From Bolinopsis microptera (lineage: Eukaryota > Ctenophora > Tentaculata > Lobata > Bolinopsidae): 64,000 nt of DNA. Where the stretch lies: positions 1,318,268 to 1,382,267 of the forward strand of contig NC_087080.1 of assembly GCF_026151205.1 (NCBI RefSeq), in the 5' to 3' direction. Shown piece by piece: positions 1 to 11,100 of the stretch. How positions within the stretch are numbered: position 1 is the first letter of the stretch; each line of letters begins with the position of its first letter. Made by a program: the position numbers and the translations under genes. The notes below the pieces were generated by a model. It made no database searches. It saw only the letters and a list, made by a program, of their open reading frames with translations, and was not told the DNA's origin.

Positions 1-11
1 TTTAAGGGGTA

Positions 12-111
12 NNNNNNNNNNNNNNNNNNNNNNNNNNNNNNNNNNNNNNNNNNNNNNNNNNNNNNNNNNNNNNNNNNNNNNNNNNNNNNNNNNNNNNNNN
101 NNNNNNNNNNN
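12..111. other. assembly gap (100 N)
   Basis: A run of exactly 100 N, the usual placeholder for a gap of unknown length. It lies inside or beside the satellite that follows, so the distance to the missing 5' exons of the SNAPC3 gene is unknown. Confidence 0.98.
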
Positions 112-299
112 AAATTTTAATTAATTTTTAAAAGCCTGCAGCAGCAACAAGTTAGTTACCATGGTTACACTAATAATTACACATAATTACCATGGTTACA
201 CTAGTAATTACACCCCATGGTTTAGCAACAAGTTATGAAGTTAGTCCTTCTGGACATTTTACTAAGAAACGTCTGATCATTATTTAATCAGCTGATTAT

Positions 300-1610
300 A
301 GGTGACATGAGACCAAATTGAGGTACTGGAAGTCAAAATCCCGGAGAAAATGGAAAATCATATTGTCCCAATCTCTGTCCCATTTTCAGTTTTTGAGGAT
401 GAAATTTCCAGGACCGAAATTTTACAGTTTTGACTGATTTTTTCACCTGCAACTAATTAGTAAGTCAACTATAGATGCCAAATGACACGATTGAGGTGCT
501 GGAAGTTTGATTTCGGTCGGAGGAAGCCCACAGCAGACCGCTTGACAAGACGAAAAGTTGTATTTTCAAAATCCTGTCCCATTTTCAAATATGAAATTTC
601 TTGAACACAAATTTGACAGAATGGATAAAATTTTTGCCTGGAAACCAATTAGTCATTTTATTGATGATGGTATGAAACCAAATCGAGGTACTGGGAGTTA
701 AAATGCCGAATAAAATTGCAAAGTCATATTGTCCCAATCTCTGTCCCATTTTCAGTTTTTGAAGATGAAATTTCCAGGACCAAAATTTTACAGTTTTAAC
801 TGATTTTTTCACCTGCAACCAATTAGTAAGTCAACTATAGATGCCAAATGACACGATTGAGGTGCTGGAAGTTTGATTTCGGTCGGAACAAGCCCACAGC
901 AGACCGCTTGACAAGACGAAAAGTTGCATTTTCAAAATCCTGTCCCATTTTCAAATATGAAATTTCTTGAACACAAATTTGACAGAATGGATAAAATTTT
1001 TGCCCGGAAACCAATTAGTCAGTTTATTGATGATGGTATGAAACCAAATTGAGGTACTGGGAGTTAAAATGCCGAATAAAATTGCAAAGTCATATTGTCC
1101 CAATCTCTGTCCCATTTTCAGTTTTTGAAGATGAAATTTCCAGGACCGAAATTTTACAGTTTTGACTGATTTTTTCACCTGCAACCAATTAGTAAGTCAA
1201 CTATAGATGCCAAATGACACGATTGAGGTGCTGGAAGTTTGATTTCGGTCGGAGGAAGCCCACAGCAGACCGCTTGACAAGACGAAAAGTTGTATTTTCA
1301 AAATCCTGTCCCATTTTCAAATATGAAATTTGTTGAACACAAATTTGACAGAATGGATAAAATGTTTGCCCGGAAACCAATTTATCAATTTATTGATGAT
1401 GGTATGAAATCAAATTGAGGTACTGGGAGTCAAAATGCCGAATAAAATTGCAAAATCATATTGTCCCAAGAGATGAAATTTCCAGGAGAGATGAAATTTC
1501 CAGGACCGAAATTTTACAGTTTTGACTGATTTTTTCACCTGCAACCAATTAGTAAGTCAACTTTAGATGCCAAATGACACGATTGAGGTGTTGGAAGTTT
1601 GATTTCGAGA
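300..1610. repeat. 366-bp satellite, about 3.5 units
   Basis: The phrase GAGGTACTGG recurs near 320, 685, 1049 and 1416, giving a period of about 366 bp. Each unit looks like two diverged halves: both carry a GATGAAATTTCC / TATGAAATTTCT block, then an AAATTTTACAG / AAATTTGACAG block, then an ACCAATTAGT block. The unit is therefore probably an old dimer. The last unit is disrupted near 1468-1500 by a short duplication of AGATGAAATTTCCAGG. Short open frames on the minus strand in successive units are by-products of the repeat. Confidence 0.85.
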
Positions 1611-1787
1611 GAAAGCATTAGAAAATGAAATCTAAATTTTCAAATTCTGTATCATTTTAAACGAATATAATATCTCAAAATGATCTTTAAAAGTTATCCA
1701 GTCAAAATTGCATCAAACAGTGCAAGTGACTATCATATTATGCATACACAACTCCAATATAAAGCGAATGAACTAAGAGATGATATT

Positions 1788-1955
1788 CCATAGTTACCAT
1801 AGTTACACTACTAGTAACCATAGTTACACTACTAGTAACTATAGTTACACTACTAGTAACTATATATAGTTACACTACTAGTAACTATAGTTACACTAAT
1901 AATTACACATAGTTACACTAATAATTACACATAGTTACACAACTAGTTACACATA
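1788..1955. repeat. palindromic TTACACTACTAGTAACTATAG array
   Basis: Short units of about 21 bp built on TTACACTACTAGTAACTATAG, degrading on the right into TTACACTAATAATTACACATAG. The core ACTAGT is palindromic. The array directly precedes the polypyrimidine tract of the first visible SNAPC3 exon. The same motif reappears inside the SNAPC3 intron near 2780-2810 and 2945-3000. Confidence 0.8.
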
Positions 1956-1980
1956 GTTAACCACCTCATCCCCCCCCCAG

Positions 1981-3648
1981 ACATCTCATTAGAAGAAGCG
2001 GAGATATACGATGAACTACTCAGTCCCAACTCCCTCCTCGGAGATATAATTCCCCCTGCTAACGATGATTTCTACGACGAGAAGAAAGATAAGCTGATAC
2101 CCAAAGAGCTGCATGCATACAAGTTCTTCAAAGAAATACAGATAAACAAACAAAGGCAACATCCACTCAAGAAGCAGATGACTGTTAACTATTTCAGACC
2201 TTTTGAGAAAGAGAATATTGCTTTGGATTATGATACTCAAATGTCGGTAAGTTTACCAGCCAGCCAGAAACTAGTGCTCCTATTTAAATATACTCATATC
2301 CGTAGTATAGCTTATAGCACTTTTAACTTTACCCGTCTCTAACCGAACACATAATCTTTCTTTCTTATCTAACTAAACACTTTCTCTTTCTTTCTAAACT
2401 AACTAAACACTTTCTCTTTCTTTCTTCTGTAATCAAACACTTTCTCTTTCTTTCTTCTCTAATCAAACACTTTCTCTTTCTTTCTAAACTAACTAAACAC
2501 TTTCTCTTTCTTTCTTCTCTAATCAAACACTTTCTCTTTCTTTCTTCTCTAACCAAACACTTTCTCTTTCTTATCTAACTAAACATTTGTTCTAACTTTC
2601 AGTTGGATGATAAAGAGTTAGTAAAGACTCCAGAGTTAGTTTTACAAATAGCCATGTACAAGGAAGCTAAGATGGTTAAAACTAAAGGAGTGTTCGTGTT
2701 AGCTTCTCAGACTATTGCAGAGTTTGTGGATGCTATTGACTGTACTATGGATCTAGCTCTGTGCTGGCAAGACAACTGGTTACCATAGTTACACTACTAG
2801 TTATTTAACTAATAACACACTATTTTCTTCAATTCTTCAATTTTCTTTACATTACGACAATCCACATTATTCTACTTGACATTTATAAGGTTACTTTCAG
2901 TAAGATCTAATTGTGGCTGTCTTCATTTAAGTGACAATCCACTTACACTAGTAGTTGCACTGCTAGCAACCATAGTTACACAACTAATTGCCATGGTTAC
3001 CATTTCAGTGATAATCCAATGTTAGAAGACGTTGACTGGAACTCTAAAACCAGGACCTCCTCCGCAATCTTCCTGGACGACACTATTTATATAGACAAAC
3101 GTAACCCCGGTTACGTGGATTACTCAGTGGAGATTATAAAGTTTCTAGAAATGCACGCGGGCAATTTAAACCGTGGTCAGCAGCCCATTACTAAAACTGA
3201 GGACATATCCGAAACAAGGTTTATGGATCTGGAGCTTCACCTGGGACTGCCCTATGTATTCATTCACCAGGGAGGCTGTGAACATTTGATAGTGATAGAG
3301 CAGATCAGACTGTTTCACCCGGGGGATGACCCGCGCGTAGTGAACTATCCGCGTCAAGTTTTCCGCAGCGGGCCGCGCAGATTATCCTGTGGTATTTGTA
3401 ATGAGCGGTTTGCACGGTGGATCACTTTCAACGACGAAGACGCTCCCAGTAGTCCATGTTACTTTTGTTTTGAGTGTTTCTACATGCTCCACTACTCAGC
3501 AGACTGTGAGAGGCTGAATGATTTTAACGCGTATGTTTATTTGGAGAATATGGACGATAGGGTAGGTTACCAGGTGGCTTTGCAGAAGTTTAAAGACAGT
3601 GTTAAAGTACCGGAATTAGTCAAGAAAGAGGTAGAAAATAGTAGTTGA
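1981..3648 (+). CDS. SNAPC3: snRNA-activating protein complex subunit 3, C-terminal exons (partial)
   Basis: SNAPC3 (SNAP50/PTF-beta) is the DNA-contacting core subunit of the complex that binds the proximal sequence element of snRNA genes and recruits Pol II or Pol III. Three exons join in frame: 1981-2246, 2603-2778 and 3009-3648, all with GT donors and AG acceptors. Family features seen are the GVFVLASQTIAEFVDAI segment in the middle exon. The zinc-binding C-terminus follows, with HQGGCEH, then CGIC, then CYFCFECF and LHY, in the family's order. The stop is followed by AT-rich DNA. The 5' exons, including the start codon, are not visible: the region to the left is satellite plus a gap. The first exon shown enters with two bases of a codon. 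The aminotransferase gene starts about 300 bp downstream on the same strand. Confidence 0.9.
2335..2595. repeat. intronic pyrimidine-rich array (CTTTCTCTTTCTTTCT plus spacer)
   Basis: About nine units of roughly 30 bp combine CTTTCTCTTTCTTTCT with CTAACTAAACA or CTAATCAAACA. The array fills most of the SNAPC3 intron between exons ending at 2246 and starting at 2603. It merges into the 3' splice site, so it supplies an over-long polypyrimidine tract. A 63-codon reverse open frame across it is an artefact. Confidence 0.8.
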
Positions 3649-3952
3649 TAAACTGGAGTTATTGTTTTTAGATGTTTTTAAAAGTTTGACCGAATATTCA
3701 CAATTTTTAACTTAATTTTATTATTTACTTAATTTTATTATTTATAATTTTATTGACCGATATTTATCCCGCACAGTATTTTTAATTAGAAAAATTTCAG
3801 GATACACACCAATTAAAACAAAAATTTAATGCCTAATACTAGAATGCTGATTATAATTAACTGTATCGGTAGAGTAAAATAATTTGGCTGATAACATTTC
3901 ATCATCAATAGCGACTATGATACGTCAATCTTGAATGAACTAAAAGTTACTA

Positions 3953-6900
3953 ATGTTGCGAACAGTTCAACAGTCGCTTTGTTGCCATGGTAACCGCTGT
4001 CTGTCTAACTTTGCTCCTGCTCAGAGAATCATTGTAAGTAAAGTTCCATATTTTACAAGAATGACGGATAATAATCACAACACCTATAATCTAGGTATAC
4101 TTTTAAAGCCTGACTTAGGGGTCGTTCATATATTACGTAATCACTTTTTGGAACATTTTTACCCCCCCCCCCTCCGTTATCAGTTTTACACATTGCTATT
4201 GTGTCAAAATTACACTAGCGGAATCATGCGGAACCCCCCCCCCCCCCCCCCCCCCCCAGCCTCCTCAGCTGATTACGTAATATTATGTGAACGACCCCTT
4301 ATTAACGTTTTTATTCTCTAATTTCAGGGTCACGAGAAGAACCTCTGGGTGGAATACTCCGCTCTAGCTATAAAACACAAAGCAGTGAATCTAGGACAGG
4401 GGTTTCCTGATTTTACTCCGCCTGAGTTCCTCAAGGAGGCCTGGAGTGATGCTGTCAACGTGCCCAGTGCTCATTGGTTAGTCTTATTATTAGTCCTACT
4501 CGGTTAGATGTTTTCACTTCGAGTATGTTTTCACTTAGAGTATGTTTTCACTTAGAGTATGTTTTCACTTCGAGTATGTTTTCACTTCAAGTATGTTTTC
4601 ACTTAGAGTATGTTTTCACTTAGAGTATGTTTTCACTTCGAGTATGTTTTCACTTCGAGTATGTTTTCACTTCGAGTATGTTTTCACTTAGAGTATGTTT
4701 TCACTTAGAGTATGTTTTCACTTAGAGTATGCATTATGATAACATTGAATAAAGTGCTCTTTGAAACTAACTCACTGGTCAGGTACACAAGAGGTCAAGG
4801 CTACCCCCGGCTAGTTAACGCACTGTCAGAAATGTACAGTCCCGAACTCGGACGTCAGATAGACCCCATGACAGAGATAATGACATCTGTAGGAGCGTAC
4901 GAGTCTCTCTACGCTGCTCTTACTGCCTTTACTGATCCTGGGGATGAAGTTAGCGAGATATTATTTTTAATTAATTATTAAGTAAAACAACTTATATTAG
5001 TTATTAAATAAAACAACTTGTTATTATTTCAGTCCCGTGTCTTTGTCATCTTTAACAGAGTTGGTGGTATGAATGATGAATTGTAAGCTATTTACTGAAA
5101 CTAAATAAATTTCACAAAATGTCATTATTATAATAATATGTTAAATATTTAAATATTTAAAACCACAATATTTCTCAGGTGATACTGATAGAACCCCACT
5201 TTGATAGTTACTCAGTAGTAGTGGAAGTTTGCGGAGGTAAGCCTGTGTACGTCCCCCTAAAACCAGACGGAGACCCTACAAACGCAAACAACTGGGTCCT
5301 GGACAAGGCTGAGTTTGAGGGAGCGTTCACCAGCAAGACAAAGTTACTGATGGTGAATACTCCTCACAACCCCATTGGCAAGTTGTTTAGTGCGGAGGAG
5401 ATGGAGTTTATTGCAAGGACCTGCGAGAAACACAATGTTATCATCGTCAGTGACGAGGTTTGTTGTACCGTCTTTCTTCAAGGTTTCATTTGTAAAACCC
5501 CTTATTTTATATCCCATCCCTTAATCTTATCCCATCCCTTGGCCTTATCCCGTCCCTTATCCCACCCTTTTATCCCACCCCTTATCAGTATCCATTATCC
5601 CATCCCATCCGTTATCCCATCCCTTGTCCCATCCCTTATACAGTTATACCATCCCTTATCAGTAACCCTCATCCCATCCCTTATCCCATCCCTTATCAGT
5701 ATCCCTTATCCCATCCCTTATCCCATCCCTTATTACTTTATTAAGTCCCCCGGAGGGGTATATAATTCCCCCTCACTAGGTATATGAGCGCTGTGTGTTC
5801 CCTGGGCACGTGCACCATCGTATAGCTAATGCGCCGGGAGGGTGGGAGCGCACTGTAACTGTGGGTAGCGCTGGGAAGAGCTTCTCAATGACAGGGTATA
5901 AGTTGGGATGGGCCATTGGGCCTGAGGAGCTGATCTCTAAACTGCAGACTGTACATCAGACTGCTGTCTACTCGGCTCCTACTATCTTACAGGGTAATTA
6001 ACATAATACAGGGTAATTAACATAATACAGGGTAATTATTATATATATTTAATTATTATTTTAGTTAAAATAATTATGTTAACGTGATTCTTGCAGGGTC
6101 TTCAGTTTCCATTATTTTTCAAACACTTCTTCTTTTAAACCTTGAACTTAAGGAATTGTAGTGTTGCTTACTAACTCTTCTAGAGGTGATAGCGCGATGT
6201 GTAGAGAGGGAAATAGAACTTAAAGGACAAGAGCAATCTTATCACTCCCAATTATCAAAGGTATTTCACTGCTGAACTTAGTCTGTGATGGAAATTTTAT
6301 TCTGCGAAATATGTTTAATTTCGTCCTCAACGTCTTGGTCGTTTATTTTCGTAATATTATGTTCTTTAAACTTACATTTTTTGTCGCAGTGTCTTATAAA
6401 ATTTATTTAACCTATCCCCTCCGATTTCAACTAATACGCCGTACTGTGAATAAACGTATCCCGTTAGATAATGGAGAAAGGCTGTAGCGAGATAATATCA
6501 GCGTGCGGAGATGCGGGGTTGAGTGTGGTAGAGCCCTTTGGGGGTTACTTTATCCTGGTCGATACTTCACCTCTGGGATTGGAATTTGATACTTCTCAGG
6601 TATGTGGCGGAGATATTGGTGTATTATATTTGAGTATCGTTTGTATTAAATTTGTGCGGTTTTACTGTGGAGTTTTCATGCATTGAGCTTAAGCAGGTAG
6701 GCAATATTGTGGGCATTAAATATTACTGTTCTCGTGATATGCTTAACCCAGTTGTTCAATGTTCACATGTACTTTTAGTTAACATGTACCAACTACCCAG
6801 GTTGCATATGATATACAATGTGCCCAATGGTTAACGGAACACATGAAGTTAGCTGGTATTCCCCTGAGTCTCTTCTTCGGTAAAAACAAGCACCTTTCCG

Positions 6901-6986
6901 AGAAATACCTGCGTCTCTGTTTTGCTAAATCCGAACAGACTTTGAAGATTGGAGGTGATATTATTAGAGATATTGTGGCAAAGTGA
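3953..6986 (+). CDS. KYAT: kynurenine aminotransferase / cysteine-S-conjugate beta-lyase, 8 exons
   Basis: This is a PLP-dependent class I/II aminotransferase that turns kynurenine into kynurenic acid and also acts on cysteine conjugates. Exons: 3953-4033, 4328-4476, 4783-4948, 5179-5457, 5780-5993, 6184-6260, 6468-6599, 6801-6986. They sum to 1284 nt (427 aa), with every phase matching. Family motifs in order are VNLGQGFPDFTPPEF, YTRGQGYP, the VGAYESLYAA cofactor loop, DEVILIEPHFDSY, NTPHNPIGK, VSDEVYE, and SAGKSFSMTGYKLGW with the Schiff-base lysine in GSAGKS. FGGYFILVD and a C-terminal IPLSLFFGKN..LRLCFAK complete it. It looks closer to KYAT3 than KYAT1 (TRGxGxP, GAYxSL). The N-terminal 27 residues (MLRTVQQSLCCHGNRC...) are basic and lack acidic residues, which suggests mitochondrial import. 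In this gene the YTRG motif follows W where vertebrates have Q. Confidence 0.92.
4118..4298. mobile_element. PIF/Harbinger-type MITE in KYAT intron 1
   Basis: Terminal inverted repeats begin GGGGTCGTTCATAT on the left and end ATGTGAACGACCCC on the right, each followed inward by a TTACGTAATCA-like block. The flanking trinucleotide TTA at 4115-4117 and 4299-4301 is a perfect target-site duplication, as PIF/Harbinger elements make. There is no coding capacity, and long C-runs are inside. A related copy sits at 11960-12125. Confidence 0.85.
4507..4731. repeat. 17-bp array in KYAT intron 2
   Basis: About 13 tandem copies of a 17-bp unit (AGAGTATGTTTTCACTT), alternating with TCGAGTATGTTTTCACT variants. 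The array occupies most of the intron between exons ending at 4476 and starting at 4783. Confidence 0.9.
5511..5740. repeat. CCCATCCCTTAT array in KYAT intron 4
   Basis: Irregular tandem copies of CCCATCCCTTAT with interspersed CAGTAT / CAGTAA variants, inside the intron between exons ending at 5457 and starting at 5780. It is pyrimidine-rich on the coding strand and ends about 40 bp before the acceptor. Confidence 0.85.
5986..6043 (+). repeat. three copies of an exon end plus splice donor (KYAT exon 5)
   Basis: The exon-5 end and donor, TTACAGG|GTAATTAAC, is followed by two further copies of ACAGGGTAATTAACATAAT. Three tandem potential 5' splice sites therefore lie at 19-bp spacing. I chose the first because it keeps phase with exon 6 (CAG G|AG GTG gives Q-E-V). 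The same duplication style is far more extreme in the SnoaL-like gene at 28143-35879. Confidence 0.75.
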
Positions 6987-8165
6987 ACAACTTGTTTTAG
7001 AGTTTGATTAAATGAATTATTATTATTGAAAAGGGAGATAAAGTATAAAATACTTGCCAAACACAGGATTAATAAGAGGTATGTTATTTTTAGTGATTTT
7101 TAAGTTTATTTCAGAAATGCTGTAAAGACATATTATTATATTTTATATCCAAAAACTTTTTCTTTAGCCAAATTTCTTTTATTGTTATCTATAGTAATTG
7201 GAATTGTTGTGGTAATTGGCGCTAGGTACGGTGTGATGTTTGACTGTTTCACAGGAAGCATTTTACCAACAACAGTTACCAACCTGTGGCTGATTTTATA
7301 AAATGCTCTGAAAAGATAGGTTAAATTCTTAAGATATGTAAATCTATGCTTACCTTATCTCTTGAAGATCAGTGGACATTCAGAATCAGAACAGAATGGC
7401 CAGATTGTAGATTGCTCAAATGCCAGCTAAACCTGCCGAAAATGGTGCGACAAATGGCAAATTCTGTGAAGGCAGGTGGAAATGTTTACTTTTTGTAGCG
7501 CGCGGTGACGTTTTAGTGAGGTTAATATTATCCTTACCACTTGGTGCACAAACTTAATTCGCGCGCATTTTAGCGATTCGATCACGGACCACGGTATGTA
7601 GAATGTGCATGGCAGCATTTATCGTTTAAAATCATCCCACCGGCCATTTTGTAGAGATTCTAGTAAAACAATTACTATCCATTTTTGTAAAACAATAACG
7701 AATAAAAACAAAAGGTCGGAAGTACCAGAAAACTTAGCGACAACCTCATTTTTTCGGTAAATTTCTGTCCTAAGCTTCGACATGAACTTATCACCAGTCT
7801 AAATGGATTAATGCCCATTCCTTTGATGTTCTAGGTTGACTGTAGCATTTTACTTGCTAAATAAAAGGTCCCGAAATTGAAGCAAGCTTATTGGTCCTAT
7901 TACTTTTGCACGCTAAATTGATACTGAAATAGCATCTTAAAATGTGTTCAAGTACCATCTGTATAATATTCTCAGGAAATTCCAAACCTATCCAGCGTCC
8001 TCATAGTTTTGATATCGGACAAATATGTTGTCTTAAGTAAAGAGTATTATTGAACACAGGAAATTTAAACAATTTTAAAAGTTAGTACGTAACATTAACA
8101 ATAAGCCGACTCTAGAATCTGAAGATCAATATCACCAGATATAATGGATCTGTTAAAGTTCAATC
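6987..8165. other. intergenic region between convergent genes
   Basis: This region separates the 3' ends of the KYAT gene (+) and the lectin gene (-). I see no open frame with a recognisable product, no tandem array and no clear canonical AATAAA at the expected place on either side. It is AT-rich with one more GC-rich patch near 7440-7620. Confidence 0.6.
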
Positions 8166-11100
8166 TTAAACTTGACCGGGGAAGAATGGTGGGTCTGCTC
8201 CTAATCTGTCAACTTCCAACTCTATATTCTTAGATTCGTCAAGGGGCGTCCACTCCGGGCTCTCGTTTACAGCATCTTTCTTGTTTTCATTACGGTCTTT
8301 TTTACCTCCTTTCTTGGATGCCTTTCGGTTTGATTTTGCTGATTTCTTTTCTGCTTTTGCATCTTTTTTGGCGGATTGCTTATCTTGTTTGACTTCTTTT
8401 TTAGCTGCCTTCCATTCTTTCTTTTCATCTTTCTTTGCTGCCTTCTGTTCTTTCTTTTCGTCTTTATTATCTGCCTTTAGTTCTTCTTTTTCAACTTTCT
8501 TCGCTGCCTTCTTTTCTTTCTTTTCATCTTTCTTCGCTGCCTTCTGTTCTTTCTTTTCATCTTTATTATCTGCCTTTAGTTCTTCTTTTGTGTCTTTCTC
8601 CGCTGCCTTCTTTTCTTTCTTTTCATCTTTTTTCGCTGCCTTCTGTTCTTTCTTTGCATTTTTCTTCGCTGCCTTCTGTTCTTTCTTTGCATTTTTCTTC
8701 GCTGCCTTCTGTTCTTTCTTCGAATTTATCTTCGCTGCCTTCTGTTCTTTCTTTGCATTTTTCTTCGCTGCCTTCTGGTCTTTCTTTGCCTTTTTCTTTG
8801 CCGCTTTTTCTTCCTTCCTTTCTGCTTTCTTGGTTGCTTTGTTTTGTTTTCTTTCGGCTTTTTCGGCCTTCTTAGCAGCCTTTTTATATGCTTTCTCTTG
8901 CTTTCTCTTTCTCCTCTCATTCTCTTTTTCATCGCTTAATCTTTTCTTAACTTCATCTTTTCTTAACACTTCTATTTCCCATGCAGCGTTGGCTTCTTCC
9001 ATCTCTTTGTTAACTGAAGATAAAAATGATTTTTATTGGTTCTAATATTCCAAAATTACTAGCGCCTCTCAATCTTTCAAATCCCTTCGTTTCCTCTTGT
9101 AGGAATTACAGTATATTACATTATGTGTTTATAAGTATAAGTGTTCATAATGTTACAAAACTATAATAACATGATATTGAACTCACTTGCGACACCGTGT
9201 GGGTTGCACTGGCAAGCGTACGGTCTATTCCAGTCATTCCCATAAGAATCGTCCCACTCACCCCAACGACTAACAGCTGCGTAATCTTGGCCTGATAGAA
9301 TTGGGGCCATATTAATATTCAGTAATACTCAGTAATATTCAGAAATATTCAGTCAGACTGTTTTTTGTGTGCGATGTTCGTATGTATAGTATAACATTGA
9401 TAATCTAGTTCCAAATCAAAACAAGTGATTGAAAATAGAAGTTTTCCAAATAAAACAGGATCTTACTTCCTTGTTCTTTAGTTTTTTTGTTGTCGTGCTG
9501 ATTTTTGGCCCAAGGTATTGAGAACTTGATGGGTTCCCCATCATAAAACTCAAATTCTCCCGAATCCTTCAAATCTGTCGCACCAATCCAAACCTGTGAG
9601 AAGTTTACAAGTTTACCATCGTTACAAACTGTTATTTGCAAAGCCAACGGCCTTGGCTTATAGACAACTGTGAAATGTGGACGATAAACTGCAATGTTTA
9701 TATCGGAAAATCACCAAGTAACTTCATGTCATTACTCTTTTACACAAAATTACACACAATAAAAAAAAACAGGTATTTCTGACGCTCATACCCAATTCTC
9801 GTGATGGAACTTCTTATCGTACCGATGATCGTCATAAACTGTTTTAACCGCCTCCACTAGCAGGTCGTTTTCTGCTTTGTTTCTGATCTTGGCAAAATAG
9901 AATCCGCGTCTCTCGCAGTCTGACTTGGCTTCGTGCCATGTTTTAAGCTCAGGGAATACAATGTAGTGGACCGGGACTGAAATATTTTAATTAATTTTCT
10001 AAAATGAGTTAACTCACTCAGGCTCACATTCTTTGCCTGATTGGAACTTTCCATTTGCTCTAAGAAAATGAAAGGTGCTGAAATTATCTTAAAATGCTGA
10101 AATTATGCGAAATAATTTCATCGAAAAGCTCTAATAATAATATTAATAAGGTTAATAGTAATAAAAGACATTTAATTAAAGAGTTTACCATTGAATTTGC
10201 AGATGTAAGGATGGAGTGCTGACTTGACCTTGTCATCCCAAACCCCACTCGAGTCCCCTTCTAGAACTTTCCTAAAGATTGTAGCAGCGGTCTGGTAATC
10301 ATCCTCAACTTTTAACATGTCCGGCTGGATCTGTTCGTCTGAACTCCTCCTCTGAGAGTGGCATTAGTTTTTAACAGTAAGTGTTGTGGAGGATTTAGCG
10401 GCTCGCTTACACAAACCAACATTTTTATCTCTTTTGAAAATAAATGAACAGAAAACTTGAACCCAGGTTAACTGAAACTCGCTGCTTTGCTGGAGGATCA
10501 GGAATGACAAAAAGATCTCCTCTCTGTGGGGTGGTCACACAATGTGATGGCCTTGTTAAAGCTTAACAAATCTCAACATAGGTGACATAGGTTAACTGAC
10601 CGTCATCCAGTTTCCGTAGCTAGTATGGTCGAGTGTAGTGCCGTCAGTCCACTCCCAGTCCTCCTGCATCCACACCAACTTAGCAGCTCCTTCTGGCCGG
10701 GCCTCTGTCTTCTTCACTTTCTCTAGCCCTATCCAGGCCCAGTTAGAGGCACCTTCGTATCTTGTTCCCTGTGTACTTAGTGTTAAGTATTTTTGTGAAG
10801 TAAACTATGCACGTTTAACGTTCTGCCTTATTTTAACGTGCTATTAATTGAATTATTAATTGATTTATTAATTGATTAGTCGGTCTACTAATTGACTAAT
10901 TGATTTAAAACCCCAAAAACTAACGAACCTCAAGTTCTTCTCCCCCGTAGGCGTATTGAAACATGAGAGTAGCGATCTTATTCTCCATTTCACTGTGCAA
11001 ACTAGCCAGCTTCCTGCCTCCTGGTGTTGGGAAGCCTGGACAACATTTGCTTTAATTATTATTAGCTAGGTACAAGGTAGGTCACTAGGTATGTAAATGT

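Noticed and set aside
585-1184. Two identical 77-codon minus-strand frames
   Set aside because: Copies of one satellite unit 366 bp apart, with no splice signals or recognisable domain.
2365-2556. Arg/Lys-rich minus-strand frame
   Set aside because: It lies in a pyrimidine array inside a SNAPC3 intron.
8281-9045. Plus-strand Phe/Ser-rich and Leu/Pro-rich frames opposite the lectin tail
   Set aside because: They are the antisense of Lys/Ala codons; the minus strand joins ten upstream exons in phase.
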